Shown: piece after piece, positions 19,998 to 30,009 of the stretch | Layout: each line of letters begins with the position of its first letter | How positions within the stretch are numbered: position 1 is the stretch's first letter | Assembly: GCA_018304545.1 (NCBI GenBank) | Contig: JAGVVZ010000001.1 | Location: 62,001-126,000, forward strand | DNA from: Candidatus Aenigmatarchaeota archaeon | Lineage (GTDB): Archaea > Aenigmatarchaeota > Aenigmatarchaeia > CG10238-14 | Length of the DNA stretch: 64,000 nucleotides | Direction of reading: 5' to 3' | Notes under the pieces: generated by a model | What the model was told of the DNA's origin: nothing | Database searches by the model: none | Seen by the model: only the letters and a program-made list of their open reading frames with translations | Made by a program: the position numbers and the translations under genes

Positions 19998-20663
19998 GTG
20001 ATTTTAATTACAAATAAATCCTTTGTTCTTGAAGAAACAAAAAAATATGTGAGAGACAAATTAGAGGGTGAAGGTTCCGGCCATGATTGGTGGCATGTAT
20101 ACAGAGTATGGAAAAATGCTGTTCATGTAGGCAAAGGAGAAAAGGTGGATTTGTTTGTTGTCCAGTTAGCTGCATTATTACATGATATTGCTGATTGGAA
20201 ACTCCATAATGGAGACGAATCTATTGGTCCTAAGTTAGCAAGAGAATGGTTAGAAGAATTAAGAGTAGAAAAGGACGTGGTTTCTCATGTTTGCGAAATC
20301 ATAAAAAACGTATCTTTTAAGGGCGCTGGCGTGAAGCATAAAATGAAAACAAAGGAGGGAATGGTAGTTTGGGATGCTGATAAACTAGATGCTATTGGCG
20401 CTATGGGGATTGCCAGAGTGTTCGCCTATGGAGGTCATATGGATAGAGAAATTTATAATCCTGATATCAAAGTGATAATGCACAAATCTTTTGAAGAGTA
20501 TAAAAATAGCAAAGGTTCTAGTATCAATCATTTTTATGAAAAATTACTTCTGTTAAAGGATTTGATGAATACTAAAACAGCAAAAAAAATTGCTGAGAGA
20601 CGACATAAATTTATGGAAAACTTTTTAGAGAGATTTTTTAAAGAATGGAATGGAAAGGATTAG
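19998..20663 (+). CDS. HD-domain phosphohydrolase
   Basis: GHDWWHVYRVWKNA...LAALLHDIADWK...VVWDADKLDAIGAMGIARVF. Confidence 0.88.
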   Translation: MILITNKSFVLEETKKYVRDKLEGEGSGHDWWHVYRVWKNAVHVGKGEKVDLFVVQLAALLHDIADWKLHNGDESIGPKLAREWLEELRVEKDVVSHVCEIIKNVSFKGAGVKHKMKTKEGMVVWDADKLDAIGAMGIARVFAYGGHMDREIYNPDIKVIMHKSFEEYKNSKGSSINHFYEKLLLLKDLMNTKTAKKIAERRHKFMENFLERFFKEWNGKD

Positions 20664-22156
20664 AAAGTTCCTAATTTCTTCCCTTCCAAAAGTTCTGATA
20701 ATATATTTTTAAGATCCTTTATTTTTACACGAATTTGCTTTGTCGTATTTCTATCTCTAATGGTAACTGTATCATCTTTCAGAGTATCATAATCGCATGT
20801 TATATTAACCACTATACCTATCTCATCTGCACGAGCATATCTCTTTCCTATGGATCCGCTCTCATCATAAAGAACGTCAAAATCTTTTTTAAGGATTTCA
20901 AAAATTTCTCTTGATTTTTCTGGAATCTCATCTTTGTTAACCAACGGGAATACACTTGCTATATATGGAGATATATTGGCAGGAAATTTGAACCAATTCC
21001 ATCCCCTTTCTTTATCTTCAACAAAGCAATGCAATAATACTCCTGTAATTGTTCTTTCTACACCAAACGATGGTTCAACAACATGAGGTATTACTTTCGT
21101 GCCATTATCTAAGGCGACTGACAAATCCGTGTTCGCATGTTTAGAATGTTTAATTAAATCATAATCTGTCCTATAAGCATTACCTACGGTCTCCTTCCAT
21201 CCTATATCTTCAAAATCTATTTCCAAATCAAAATTTCCCCCAGAATAGTGCGGTGTTTCTTCTGGAAGCATGTGTCTAAACCTCAAATGGGACTCTGGTA
21301 TGCCCAATGATTTATAGAATTCAAATTCTTTGGCCAGGAAGAATCCTATCCACTCATTTGGCAGAATTTTTTTCTTTAATGCATCTCCAACTTTGATTTT
21401 TATCGATTTTCCTTTTTTTTGCTGATCCTCTCTTGTAAACAACATTATTTCTTTATCTTTAACTTGATCAAAAAGAGGACATTTATCATTGTTTGGATCA
21501 AAAAACATTTCTACTTCCATTTGATTGAACTCTCTTACTCTAATCAAGAAATTTCTGGGTGATATCTCATTTCTGTAAGCATGTCCTACTTGAGCGACAC
21601 CCATCGGTAGTTTGGCTCGGGTAGATCTAAAAACTCTTTGGAATGATGTAAACACGTTTTGAGCGCTTTCAGGTCTTAAATATCCCACTTGTCCTCCAAC
21701 AGAACTAATCTCAGTTTTAAGCATCAAATGAAAAACTCTAACATCAGATAATTTGCCTTTACAGTTAGGACAAACCAATTTAGCGTCACGTATGATTTTG
21801 GTCAATTCTTCATTAGATTTACCTTCAACAAAATTCCCTGTTTTTTCTTCAATTATATGATCTGCCCTGAACAAACTTTTACATTTATCACATTGCGTTA
21901 TCGGATCAACAAAAGAATCCACATGACCGGATGCCTTCAAAACTTTTTCTGATAAAATCGTGGATCCGTCTATCTCAAAGACATTGTCCAAAGATTTAAT
22001 GAAGGTTTTTCTCCAATATTCGATAAATTTTCTTTTCAGCAATGTTCCGATAGGACCATAATCCCAGAATCCTGATATTGTAGGATAAATTTCTGCAGTA
22101 GGAAAAACTATCCCTCTATTCAAACAGATTTTTTGTATTTCATCCAGTTTAGACAT
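20660..22156 (-). CDS. glyS: Glycyl-tRNA synthetase
   Basis: FPTAEIYPTISGFWDYGPIG, YLRPESAQNVFTSFQRV, GVAQVGHAYRNEISPRNFLIRVREFNQMEVEMF, VVEPSFGVERTITGVLLH. Confidence 0.96.
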   Translation of the reverse strand: MSKLDEIQKICLNRGIVFPTAEIYPTISGFWDYGPIGTLLKRKFIEYWRKTFIKSLDNVFEIDGSTILSEKVLKASGHVDSFVDPITQCDKCKSLFRADHIIEEKTGNFVEGKSNEELTKIIRDAKLVCPNCKGKLSDVRVFHLMLKTEISSVGGQVGYLRPESAQNVFTSFQRVFRSTRAKLPMGVAQVGHAYRNEISPRNFLIRVREFNQMEVEMFFDPNNDKCPLFDQVKDKEIMLFTREDQQKKGKSIKIKVGDALKKKILPNEWIGFFLAKEFEFYKSLGIPESHLRFRHMLPEETPHYSGGNFDLEIDFEDIGWKETVGNAYRTDYDLIKHSKHANTDLSVALDNGTKVIPHVVEPSFGVERTITGVLLHCFVEDKERGWNWFKFPANISPYIASVFPLVNKDEIPEKSREIFEILKKDFDVLYDESGSIGKRYARADEIGIVVNITCDYDTLKDDTVTIRDRNTTKQIRVKIKDLKNILSELLEGKKLGTF

Positions 22157-22207
22157 ATACTAGCCTCTTAGTTAGTTTATAATAATAAACTAAAAAATCT
22201 TACTTAT

Positions 22208-23077
22208 CTACTTTTTTCTGGTGTTAAATATGGATAATCCTATTCTTTCGCGCCCAAACAGCCAACCATCTCGAGCATTATAATACATTCTTTTTTCCTT
22301 TTTGTAAGTCGCAAATCCCATCATATATACAAAGGTTCTTCTCCAGCTATTGCCTTCTGGATTAAGCAAAATTCTTTTTGTTTTCCATTCAATACCATCT
22401 GAAGATTTCATCTCCAATATTCTCGATCTATTTCTTCCAAGTTCATCTTTATACCAATTTAGTCCAAATCCATAATTTCTATTAACAGGACGCAAAATTA
22501 TATCTCCAATTGGCTGTTCGACCGTTTCGTATGGTCCAAGAATATTTTTAGAATCGGCATATCCCATAAGCTTGGGTTCAGGAAAATAACAATCTTCCAT
22601 CCACTTAATACCCGAAGCAAAATACAACCTATATTTATTTTTTCCAAACTTCACTAAGCAAGGATTACCGATATTCCTCCCTTGCCAAGCAAACTTCGTT
22701 TGTAAAACTATTTTTGGTTTTGACCAGTTTTCTAAATCTTGAGAAACTATAACTTCCAAGTTTGAATGTAATATTTTTGTCATAGGAACAATGAACTTGA
22801 GTTTTTCGTAAAAAAGATAATAATGTTCGTTTTCTGAATAAATGAAGGGTCTTATTCCAAAAATCTTTATAAGCCTTCCTCTGCTCCAGGTTAAGCCGTC
22901 CCTTGATTTGTAATGATAAATTCCAAATATAGAATGAGCAAAAAGATTCCATAAACCGTTTTTAGATTTATCCGGTGGGAGAACAGTTGGATCAGCAATT
23001 ATCAATTCAAACTTAGAAGGTTCAATGAGGGGATTCTTGGGATGATCTATCCATTCTTTATTTTTCAATTCGGTCAT
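22208..23077 (-). CDS. Glycoside-hydrolase-43-like / five-bladed beta-propeller protein
   Basis: IADPTVLPPDKSKNGLWNLFAHS, HYKSRDGLTWSR, RNIGNPCLVKFGKNKYRLYFASG, RILEMKSSDGIEWK. Confidence 0.6.
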   Translation of the reverse strand: MTELKNKEWIDHPKNPLIEPSKFELIIADPTVLPPDKSKNGLWNLFAHSIFGIYHYKSRDGLTWSRGRLIKIFGIRPFIYSENEHYYLFYEKLKFIVPMTKILHSNLEVIVSQDLENWSKPKIVLQTKFAWQGRNIGNPCLVKFGKNKYRLYFASGIKWMEDCYFPEPKLMGYADSKNILGPYETVEQPIGDIILRPVNRNYGFGLNWYKDELGRNRSRILEMKSSDGIEWKTKRILLNPEGNSWRRTFVYMMGFATYKKEKRMYYNARDGWLFGRERIGLSIFNTRKK

Positions 23078-23128
23078 TATTTATTTTGGTAATGTTGTCT
23101 TATATCATTAGTTTTTTGGAGTTGGATA

Positions 23129-23611
23129 TTAAAAAAGGAGAGGCACCCATCTCTTTACCTTCTTTGTGTATCTAACATATTCTTGTCCGAATAGCTTTTT
23201 CAATTTTTTTTCCTCATATAAAACCACGAACAGATGAAAGGAAACAAAAAATAAAAGTGCTAATTCAAGGAATTTGACATTCCATGTATTGATGAATAAA
23301 CCGATTATAAATGTTAAATATCCTGCGTACATCGGATTTCTGGTATATTTGTATGGCCCTACAATTTGAAGTTTTTTCGGTGGATCTAACGGTGATGGTG
23401 TACCATTTCCACGTTCAATAAAAATAATGACACAATATACTATAAGTGATAACCCAAGGAAAGAAACCAAAGAACCTAAATTAAATTGGAATATAAAGTT
23501 ACTTATTGGCTCTCCATAAACGGCGTTGGGAATGAGCCATAGACCGAAAAATCCTAAAAATATCCCCGACCAAACAATTGTTTTAAGATAATTTAGCAGT
23601 CTTAAACCCAT
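23129..23611 (-). CDS. Isoprenylcysteine carboxyl methyltransferase / PEMT-like membrane methyltransferase
   Basis: GPYKYTRNPMYAGYLTFIIGLF...YEEKKLKKLFGQEYVRYTKKVKRWVP. Confidence 0.85.
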   Translation of the reverse strand: MGLRLLNYLKTIVWSGIFLGFFGLWLIPNAVYGEPISNFIFQFNLGSLVSFLGLSLIVYCVIIFIERGNGTPSPLDPPKKLQIVGPYKYTRNPMYAGYLTFIIGLFINTWNVKFLELALLFFVSFHLFVVLYEEKKLKKLFGQEYVRYTKKVKRWVPLLF

Positions 23612-23620
23612 ATATTATAT

Positions 23621-24103
23621 TTACAATTGATAGTATTCAAACTTATGCACCTTCACAACAAAAAGTGCTTTCCAGTCAAATATTAAATTGCTAAATTCTA
23701 ATCTAATTTTTCTCGATATTTCTTCCATTTCATTCGTATTCCTAGTCATCAAAACACAAATTATATCATAATCTCCCATAACAGAAATCAAAGAAGTTAC
23801 CCTTGGATGATTTTTCAGATAACTGACAAATTTATCAAATTCTTCATCCGTTATATTGTGTAATTTTATATACACAGAAGCTGTCAAAGGATATCCAACA
23901 GTTGAAGGAACTACGAATATTCCTGGGTAAAATACGTGATTTTCCAGCATTTTCTTTATCCTATTATTGACGGAATCTATCGATAAACCTACCTTTTTAG
24001 CTATACTGGTTAGTTTTTCCCTGCCATTTAGCTGAAGAATATTCAATATTTCCTTGTCTTTTTCGTCTAAAATTATCGATTTTTCCTGGGTTTTCTTCTT
24101 CAT
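23621..24103 (-). CDS. Lrp/AsnC-family transcriptional regulator
   Basis: LDEKDKEILNILQLNGREKLTSIAKKVGLSIDSVNNRIKKML HTH plus RAM-like domain (GDYDIICVLMTRNTNEMEEISRKI). Confidence 0.88.
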   Translation of the reverse strand: MKKKTQEKSIILDEKDKEILNILQLNGREKLTSIAKKVGLSIDSVNNRIKKMLENHVFYPGIFVVPSTVGYPLTASVYIKLHNITDEEFDKFVSYLKNHPRVTSLISVMGDYDIICVLMTRNTNEMEEISRKIRLEFSNLIFDWKALFVVKVHKFEYYQL

Positions 24104-24214
24104 ATATCTTAATTATTTGACTAAGTATTTAAATCTTTCTTAAAAATTAAGACAAAATAGAAGAAAAACTTAACTATCTCTATTACAATAGTTTAATCAC
24201 CAAAAAGTGATGAT

Positions 24215-24469
24215 ATGAGTCCAAAAATAGAACAAATGCAGATGGCAGAATTGGAAGAATGCGAGGTTTGCAGAGCTTTTGTAACACAAAGCAGACCTAA
24301 CCCGATTTGCCAGATATGTGTTAAAAGAACCTGTCACAATTGTCAGAGAGGATGCGATAGATGCGGACAAACATTTTGCATGCAACATTCAAGCACGTAT
24401 GAAAGATGGAGACAGGGAACTAAGCATTTCTTCAAACTCTGTGAGATATGCAAAGATGTTTGGAAGTGA
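24215..24469 (+). CDS. Small Cys-rich cross-brace-like zinc protein A
   Basis: CEVCRAF...PICQICVKRTCHNCQRGCDRCGQTFCMQHSS...LCEIC. Confidence 0.65.
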   Translation: MSPKIEQMQMAELEECEVCRAFVTQSRPNPICQICVKRTCHNCQRGCDRCGQTFCMQHSSTYERWRQGTKHFFKLCEICKDVWK

Positions 24470-24474
24470 AAAAT

Positions 24475-24711
24475 ATGGCATTAAAAGATTCGGAAAAAAT
24501 GAAATGCGAAAATTGTAGTGAAGAACCCACAACCTCAGGAATAGCATGTAAAATCTGCGGCAAAAAATTGTGTGAAAAATGCCAAAAAACATGTGAACGT
24601 TGCAATGACAGTATTTGTAACAAACATTCAGAGAAAAGACATAGAATAAAAGGCGGTCGTCAGACAATTGTAATGCTTTGTGAATATTGTGAAAAGGTTT
24701 TTAAATTATAG
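24475..24711 (+). CDS. Small Cys-rich cross-brace-like zinc protein B (paralog of A)
   Basis: ATG 24475 preferred over 24448: MALKDSEKMKCENCSEEPTTSGIACKICGKKLCEKCQKTCERCNDSICNKHSEKRH...LCEYC. Confidence 0.65.
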   Translation: MALKDSEKMKCENCSEEPTTSGIACKICGKKLCEKCQKTCERCNDSICNKHSEKRHRIKGGRQTIVMLCEYCEKVFKL

Positions 24712-24730
24712 TTGAAACGGGTGTTAGTTG

Positions 24731-25537
24731 ATGCAAGAGATCAAAGAAAAAACTGAGGTATTAACAACCGCCAAAATTATGAAAATGTATAAAGAAGGCC
24801 GTAGAGATTTTTCAAATGTTAGATGCATAGGAGGATTGTTTAGTGGCGTAAATCTATCTGATACTAATTTTAGAAGCTCCAATTTGAGTTTTTCTGATTT
24901 TAGTAATGCAAACCTATCAAATACAGATTTTACAAAAGCTAATATGTGCTGGAGTGATTTTGAAAACGCAAATTTTAGAAACTCTAAATTAAACAACACG
25001 AACTTGAGCTGGTGCGCTTTTATAAACACAAAGTTCGAAGGCGCTGATGTTAGCTGGTCTGATTTTAGTTGGTGTCTTTTAATCAATATTAATTTAGGAT
25101 CAACAGAGCAAAAAGGAGCACGTTTTGGTAATGTAGCAAGAAGTTGGGAAGAAATAACCGATTATGGAATGCAATTGGCGTTAAAGTTTTTGAATGACGC
25201 TAAAATTCCGTCAAAACTTAAATCGATACTTAATTCTATAGTTGATGAAAAACAGAAAGAGTATAGGGTAATGAAAGATGTAGCTATAGCACTTGGTGAA
25301 AATATTACTAAATCACTAATAATATATGAATCCCCGATATTATCTAGTGCATTACCTAATGTTTATATCAAAGTCGGGATGGGGAGTTTGTCAAAATATT
25401 CTGAACATCAAATGACACTTGGAATTCACCTATACTCCTCGGGTTCTCCATACGTTCTCGGATCTCCATATTCACAGTTCTCTCTATATAGGGGAATTAG
25501 TAAATACAACGGTTTTAGAGGACAAAACTATGTCTAA
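24731..25537 (+). CDS. Pentapeptide-repeat protein
   Basis: DFSNVRCIGGLFSGVNLSDTNFRSSNLSFSDFSNANLSNTDFTKANMCWSDFENANFRNSKLNNTNLSWCAFINTKFEGADVSWSDF. Confidence 0.85.
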   Translation: MQEIKEKTEVLTTAKIMKMYKEGRRDFSNVRCIGGLFSGVNLSDTNFRSSNLSFSDFSNANLSNTDFTKANMCWSDFENANFRNSKLNNTNLSWCAFINTKFEGADVSWSDFSWCLLININLGSTEQKGARFGNVARSWEEITDYGMQLALKFLNDAKIPSKLKSILNSIVDEKQKEYRVMKDVAIALGENITKSLIIYESPILSSALPNVYIKVGMGSLSKYSEHQMTLGIHLYSSGSPYVLGSPYSQFSLYRGISKYNGFRGQNYV

Positions 25538-25612
25538 TATTATTAAATTCAAATACATCATTGTTATTGATTCGATACGTGATATCACAAAAATTACAAG
25601 AGATAGATAATT

Positions 25613-26437
25613 ATGAAATTTAAGATAACCGTTGTACAATTTAAAATTAAACAGTTCTCTCCAGAGGAAAATCTTAAGAGGGCTGAAGAATTCATAAAAA
25701 AGGCGTCATTATCAAAAACTCAAGTAATTATATTTCCTGAAGATTTCATTACAGGACCAATATTAGGTAAAAAGGAATTTGTAGATTTTGAAGGGAAATA
25801 TAGAAATTATTTCCAGAAATTAGCTAAGAAATATTCAATTGCCATAGTGCCGGGCTCTTTCGTAGAAGGGGATATTAGAGGATGGTACAATACAACTTAC
25901 TATATCGATGCTGAAGGAAAAATAAGAGGCAAGTACAAAAAAATTAACTTATGGTTACCAGAACGTAGATATTTAACACCAGGAAATGAGATTTCTGTTT
26001 TCAACACAAAATATGGAAAAGTGGGATTAATCATTTGTTGGGATCTTATGTTTCCTGAAATATTTAGAAAAATGGTAAAAAAAGGGGTCAACATAGTATT
26101 TTGTCCTAGTTATTGGTGTAAAGAAGATGCTGGCGTGGGTATGAAGTACGATAAAGACGCTGAAGTTAAGAGTGTAAATTCACTATGCACTAGCAGAGCA
26201 TTTGAAAATGGCGTAATATTAGTTTTTACTAATCCTGCAGGAGAATTAAGAATAGGTAAAATAAAAAATAAAATAATAGGACAAAGTCAAATCACGGCAC
26301 CATTCAAAGGGCCTATAAAAAAATTAAACCACAATAGAGAAGAAATGTTCATTGAAGAAATAGATACAGATATTCTAAAAGATGCGGAAAGAGCGTACAA
26401 AATAAGAGAGGATCTGAAAAATAGGGTCTTATATTAA
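25613..26437 (+). CDS. Carbon-nitrogen hydrolase (nitrilase superfamily)
   Basis: Glu in IIFPEDFITG, Lys in GKYKKINLW, Cys in VGLIICWDLMFPEIFR. Confidence 0.88.
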   Translation: MKFKITVVQFKIKQFSPEENLKRAEEFIKKASLSKTQVIIFPEDFITGPILGKKEFVDFEGKYRNYFQKLAKKYSIAIVPGSFVEGDIRGWYNTTYYIDAEGKIRGKYKKINLWLPERRYLTPGNEISVFNTKYGKVGLIICWDLMFPEIFRKMVKKGVNIVFCPSYWCKEDAGVGMKYDKDAEVKSVNSLCTSRAFENGVILVFTNPAGELRIGKIKNKIIGQSQITAPFKGPIKKLNHNREEMFIEEIDTDILKDAERAYKIREDLKNRVLY

Positions 26438-26447
26438 GTTAAAGATC

Positions 26448-26633
26448 TCACGACAATAACTTTACATTCTTAGATTTTATATTTATTTTACCGCCTGTCG
26501 GTTCTGCTAATACGTTCTCGCAAACTAGGCATTTTACAACAGACGATGCCTTATCAAAAATTATTTGTTCGTTTTTGCATTGTTCACAAACAACTTTCAA
26601 AAATTTGCTGCTTGGAGATGGTACTAAATCCAT
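26448..26633 (-). CDS. rps27e: 30S ribosomal protein S27e
   Basis: FLKVVCEQCKNEQIIFDKASSVVKCLVCENVLAEPTGGK. Confidence 0.92.
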   Translation of the reverse strand: MDLVPSPSSKFLKVVCEQCKNEQIIFDKASSVVKCLVCENVLAEPTGGKINIKSKNVKLLS

Positions 26634-26636
26634 AAT

Positions 26637-26933
26637 TTACACCTTCACGATTTGAAATTTTTTGGCTCTGAACCCTTGCCCCTTTGTATGTTTTTTGCCG
26701 CATTCTTTGCACAAATATCTTAGGTCCACCTTCTTCGTGGTTTTCTCATGGTCTGGTTTTGGTCTTGGAAAACTACCATAACCTTCTAGCTTTTTCAAGT
26801 ATCTTCTTTGACCCTGAGCAACAGATCTTCTAGGTCTTTTTTTGGCAAGTTCAACCGTATGAGTAGTATGCTTTTTACAAAAATTGCAGTATATTCTCAT
26901 TGTTTGAGGCACGTTCAATTCATTCACCTTCAA
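26637..26933 (-). CDS. rpl44e: 50S ribosomal protein L44e
   Basis: YCNFCKKHTTHTVELAKKRPRRSVAQGQRRYLKKLEGYGSFPRPKP...LRYLCKECGKKH. Confidence 0.95.
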   Translation of the reverse strand: MKVNELNVPQTMRIYCNFCKKHTTHTVELAKKRPRRSVAQGQRRYLKKLEGYGSFPRPKPDHEKTTKKVDLRYLCKECGKKHTKGQGFRAKKFQIVKV

Positions 26934-27477
26934 TTTCTTTTGCTTTTCCTGTTTTTATAAATAATTGCGCGTTTTCTTTCGGTATAAATACAATATCTCC
27001 TTTATGATATGGACCATACTTTTTTAAATCTATGCCTATGAAATCTTCAGCATCTTCCAAGAACTCTATTTCTTGCTCTTCTGCCTCTTCGTCCTTTTTT
27101 TTATTGTCTATTCCAAATAATCTGTTGATAGTTATTTCTCTCTGACGTTTCAAGAAATCAATTACTGCTTCAAAAAACTCTTTTTCAAGTTCTGTCAAAT
27201 TCTCAGGTATTATACCTGTCCTTACTGAAATAATGGCCTGTTCCATTATTTTCGTTTCTCTTCTATTAAAGATGTCTTCAATTATTCTACGTATGTTCCG
27301 CATCTCCATTGATGCATCTACATCTTTTTTCCTTTTTGAAAGATGCTCCTTATGCCTCAGGTAAACCTTCACTTTATCAAAAAAATCTTCAGGGATTTTG
27401 GACAGGCTGTGTATTTTCTGCTCCTCTCTCTGAATTTCCCTGATATACTCAAAGGTAATTGTTTCTTCTTCTGCCAT
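26920..27477 (-). CDS. GINS complex subunit, Gins51/Sld5-like
   Basis: TFEYIREIQREEQKIHSLSKIPEDFFDKVKVYL A-domain and YGPYHKGDIVFIPKENAQLFIKTGKAKEIE B-domain; upstream of L44e/S27e. Confidence 0.82.
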   Translation of the reverse strand: MAEEETITFEYIREIQREEQKIHSLSKIPEDFFDKVKVYLRHKEHLSKRKKDVDASMEMRNIRRIIEDIFNRRETKIMEQAIISVRTGIIPENLTELEKEFFEAVIDFLKRQREITINRLFGIDNKKKDEEAEEQEIEFLEDAEDFIGIDLKKYGPYHKGDIVFIPKENAQLFIKTGKAKEIEGE

Positions 27478-27589
27478 AATATAGAATTAAACAACAAGAT
27501 TGAAATATATGACTTAACAAGGCAAACTCAATGTTTAAATTTAAAACTTGTAGTAGATTATTTGAAGGGCGATTAATATAGAAGAAAAA

Positions 27590-28102
27590 TTGACTATCAA
27601 TAAGCAAACGTTAAAGGCCTTGTCTTCAGACACAAGAGTCGGTATATTAAAAAGTTTAAAATCAAGAAGGATGCATCTTTCGGAAATAGCGGCCAAACTT
27701 CAAATATCACCTTCGACAGCAAAAGAACATATGGTTTATCTACTATCATCCGGTTTAGTTGACTTGAAGGATGAAGGAAGAAAGTGGAAATATTACGAAT
27801 TAACAAAAAGAGGACAATGTGTTGTGAGTCCTATAGAAATTAGAATGGTCCTAGTCTTGGCCTCGACTTTTATAGGAGCCGTGTTTGCATTCAATAATTT
27901 CATAAATAAGTTTAAACCTGTTTCTGAAGCATTTGGAAGCGCGAACGACAAGACGTTAGCTTCACCTGCTATTATTACTCAAACGTCCTTCCCGTTTTCA
28001 GAGTTCTTGCTTGTTTTATTGACAACATTAATTCTCGGCATAACTCTAGGATACATTATATTTCGATACAAAGAGAAGAATCTACTGTATGGCAACCTCT
28101 AA
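27590..28102 (+). CDS. ArsR-like winged-HTH regulator with C-terminal TM helix
   Basis: LKALSSDTRVGILKSLKSRRMHLSEIAAKLQISPSTAKEHMVYLLSSGLVDLKDEGRKWKYYELT; hydrophobic FLLVLLTTLILGITLGYIIF. TTG start in track; exact start uncertain. Confidence 0.8.
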   Translation: MTINKQTLKALSSDTRVGILKSLKSRRMHLSEIAAKLQISPSTAKEHMVYLLSSGLVDLKDEGRKWKYYELTKRGQCVVSPIEIRMVLVLASTFIGAVFAFNNFINKFKPVSEAFGSANDKTLASPAIITQTSFPFSEFLLVLLTTLILGITLGYIIFRYKEKNLLYGNL

Positions 28103-28113
28103 GACATTTTTAA

Positions 28114-28554
28114 ATGTTTAATTATGTTTTAAAATATTCGAATAAAATGTCAGGATTTCAATCATTAAATTTGAGCTGTTTGAAAAGATATGCTTCATCT
28201 GGAGGAAGATATGAAATAGATCCGCACCGATTATCTGTTTTAATATCTAGTTTAAGCCAATATGTAACTACATGGAGTGTATACTTTGAGAAAAATGGAT
28301 ATAAAGGCGGCGATACAGGAAATTATAGTCCTGCTTGTTATATTTTAGCTGGTACAGGAAACGATAAAGCAATCTATTTACTAGTACCCACCATTGATTG
28401 GAGCAACGAAACAGGAATTGAAATGGTTATTTTAGCTACGCTGATTATGGGTCATGAAATATCATTTCGAATAGAAGAACACGGATCTATTTTAGTCGAC
28501 CCCGAAGCTTTGCATGAAATTGGGAAAGAACTAAAAAGACAAACTACTATATAA
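28114..28554 (+). CDS. Hypothetical protein
   Basis: 146-aa ORF, no family recognised. Confidence 0.5.
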   Translation: MFNYVLKYSNKMSGFQSLNLSCLKRYASSGGRYEIDPHRLSVLISSLSQYVTTWSVYFEKNGYKGGDTGNYSPACYILAGTGNDKAIYLLVPTIDWSNETGIEMVILATLIMGHEISFRIEEHGSILVDPEALHEIGKELKRQTTI

Positions 28555-28597
28555 CAAGCCACGATATATTCGTGAAAATAGTTAAAATATATAAAGA

Positions 28598-29974
28598 TTA
28601 TTTTTCTTCTGAGATAACTTTTATTTGGCATAATTCGTGAAAACCATGTTTTCCATGCTCTCTGCCCATACCAGATTCCTTATAACCACCAAAAGGATTG
28701 CATGTAAACCAGTGAATGGCAGAATTTATTTCAACAGTTCCGGTCTCTAATCTCGACGCAACTCTATGCGCTCTTTTTTTATCATTAGTGAAAACTAGCG
28801 AACCCAAGCCGTATTTTGTGTCATTTGCCAATTCTACAGCCTCGTCCTCTGTTTTAAATTTATGGACTATTAAAACCGGGCCAAATACTTCTTCATTCCA
28901 AACTCTCATATTTTTTGATATATTTGTTAAAATTGTTGGCATGTAATACGCTCCTTTCAAATTGTCTGGCTTTCTGCCGCCAGTAATGATCTTTGCTCCT
29001 TTCTTAACTGCATCATTAACTTGCTCTTCCAACAATTTCAGCTGCCTTTCAGCAACTAAACTACCAGTTTCTGTATCTGGGTTTTCCGGATCTCCAACTA
29101 TTTTCTCCTCTATCTTTCTTTTTAATTTGTTAACAATGTCATCAAAAATAGATTCATGAATTAAAAGTCTCTTTAACGCATCACAGCTTTGGCCGCAATT
29201 TCTGAATCTTTTTGCATAGATCTTATCAATAAATTGATCGGCATCCACATCTTCAAATATTATACCTGGATTTGATCCACCCATCTCTAAAATAACTTTA
29301 ATAAATTTTTTTGCTGCTGTTCTGTATACCTCCTTCCCTACTTTCGAGCTACCAGTGAACCAAATTAAATTTACATCTTGATTTATCAACTGTTTACCTG
29401 TGTCTCCCGCACCATAAACTTCAGAGAAAACTCCATCCGGAAGGTTTTTAGATAACATTATCTCTTCTATTATTTTGCCTGTCAACGGACATTCTTCGGA
29501 GATTTTCCACACAACTGTATTTCCTGCGATTAAATTTGGAATAACTCCCCATACAAACATACCAAAGGGATGGTTCCATGGTGTGATTACTGCAACTGTG
29601 CCATAAGGTTCGTATACAATTCTATGAATTGTTTTGTCATCTTCATATGTCACTTCTTCTTTAAGACTATGCTCCCCGTTTTCTAAAAACCATTTAAAAT
29701 CATTAGAATACCTATCAATCTCCATTTCTGCATCTTTGAACGTTTTTCCAATTTCTTTTATAATCATCCCAATAATTTCTTTTCTTCTTTCCGTGAACTC
29801 TTCAAGAACGGGTCTTATTATTTCGGTCCTTCTTCTTACTCCAAGTTCTTTCCACATTAGCTTTGCTGAATTGGCTTTGGCCACCTTATTCTTTATTTCT
29901 TTAAGCGTGGAGATTCTGACTTCTCCTATATTTTGATAATTTTTTCCTGGGTTTGTCGATATCAAAGTTTTCAT
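28598..29974 (-). CDS. NAD(P)-dependent aldehyde dehydrogenase
   Basis: VITPWNHPFGMFVWGVIPNLIAGNTVVWK, WFTGSSKVGKEV, LEMGGSNPGIIFEDVD, FRNCGQSCDA, EEVFGPVL. Confidence 0.93.
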   Translation of the reverse strand: MKTLISTNPGKNYQNIGEVRISTLKEIKNKVAKANSAKLMWKELGVRRRTEIIRPVLEEFTERRKEIIGMIIKEIGKTFKDAEMEIDRYSNDFKWFLENGEHSLKEEVTYEDDKTIHRIVYEPYGTVAVITPWNHPFGMFVWGVIPNLIAGNTVVWKISEECPLTGKIIEEIMLSKNLPDGVFSEVYGAGDTGKQLINQDVNLIWFTGSSKVGKEVYRTAAKKFIKVILEMGGSNPGIIFEDVDADQFIDKIYAKRFRNCGQSCDALKRLLIHESIFDDIVNKLKRKIEEKIVGDPENPDTETGSLVAERQLKLLEEQVNDAVKKGAKIITGGRKPDNLKGAYYMPTILTNISKNMRVWNEEVFGPVLIVHKFKTEDEAVELANDTKYGLGSLVFTNDKKRAHRVASRLETGTVEINSAIHWFTCNPFGGYKESGMGREHGKHGFHELCQIKVISEEK

Positions 29975-30009
29975 AGTATACTGATTAAAAAACAGAAATA
30001 AAAATTCAT

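Noticed and set aside
27578-27592. Upstream ATA/ATT start for the ArsR-like regulator (IEEKLTINKQ...)
   Set aside because: An SD-like GAAGGGCGA is well spaced for it, but TTG 27590 is available and the evidence is weak.
28560-28574. CACGA-TATAT-TCGTG hairpin between convergent genes
   Set aside because: Only 5-bp arms in AT-rich sequence; terminator role not supportable by eye.
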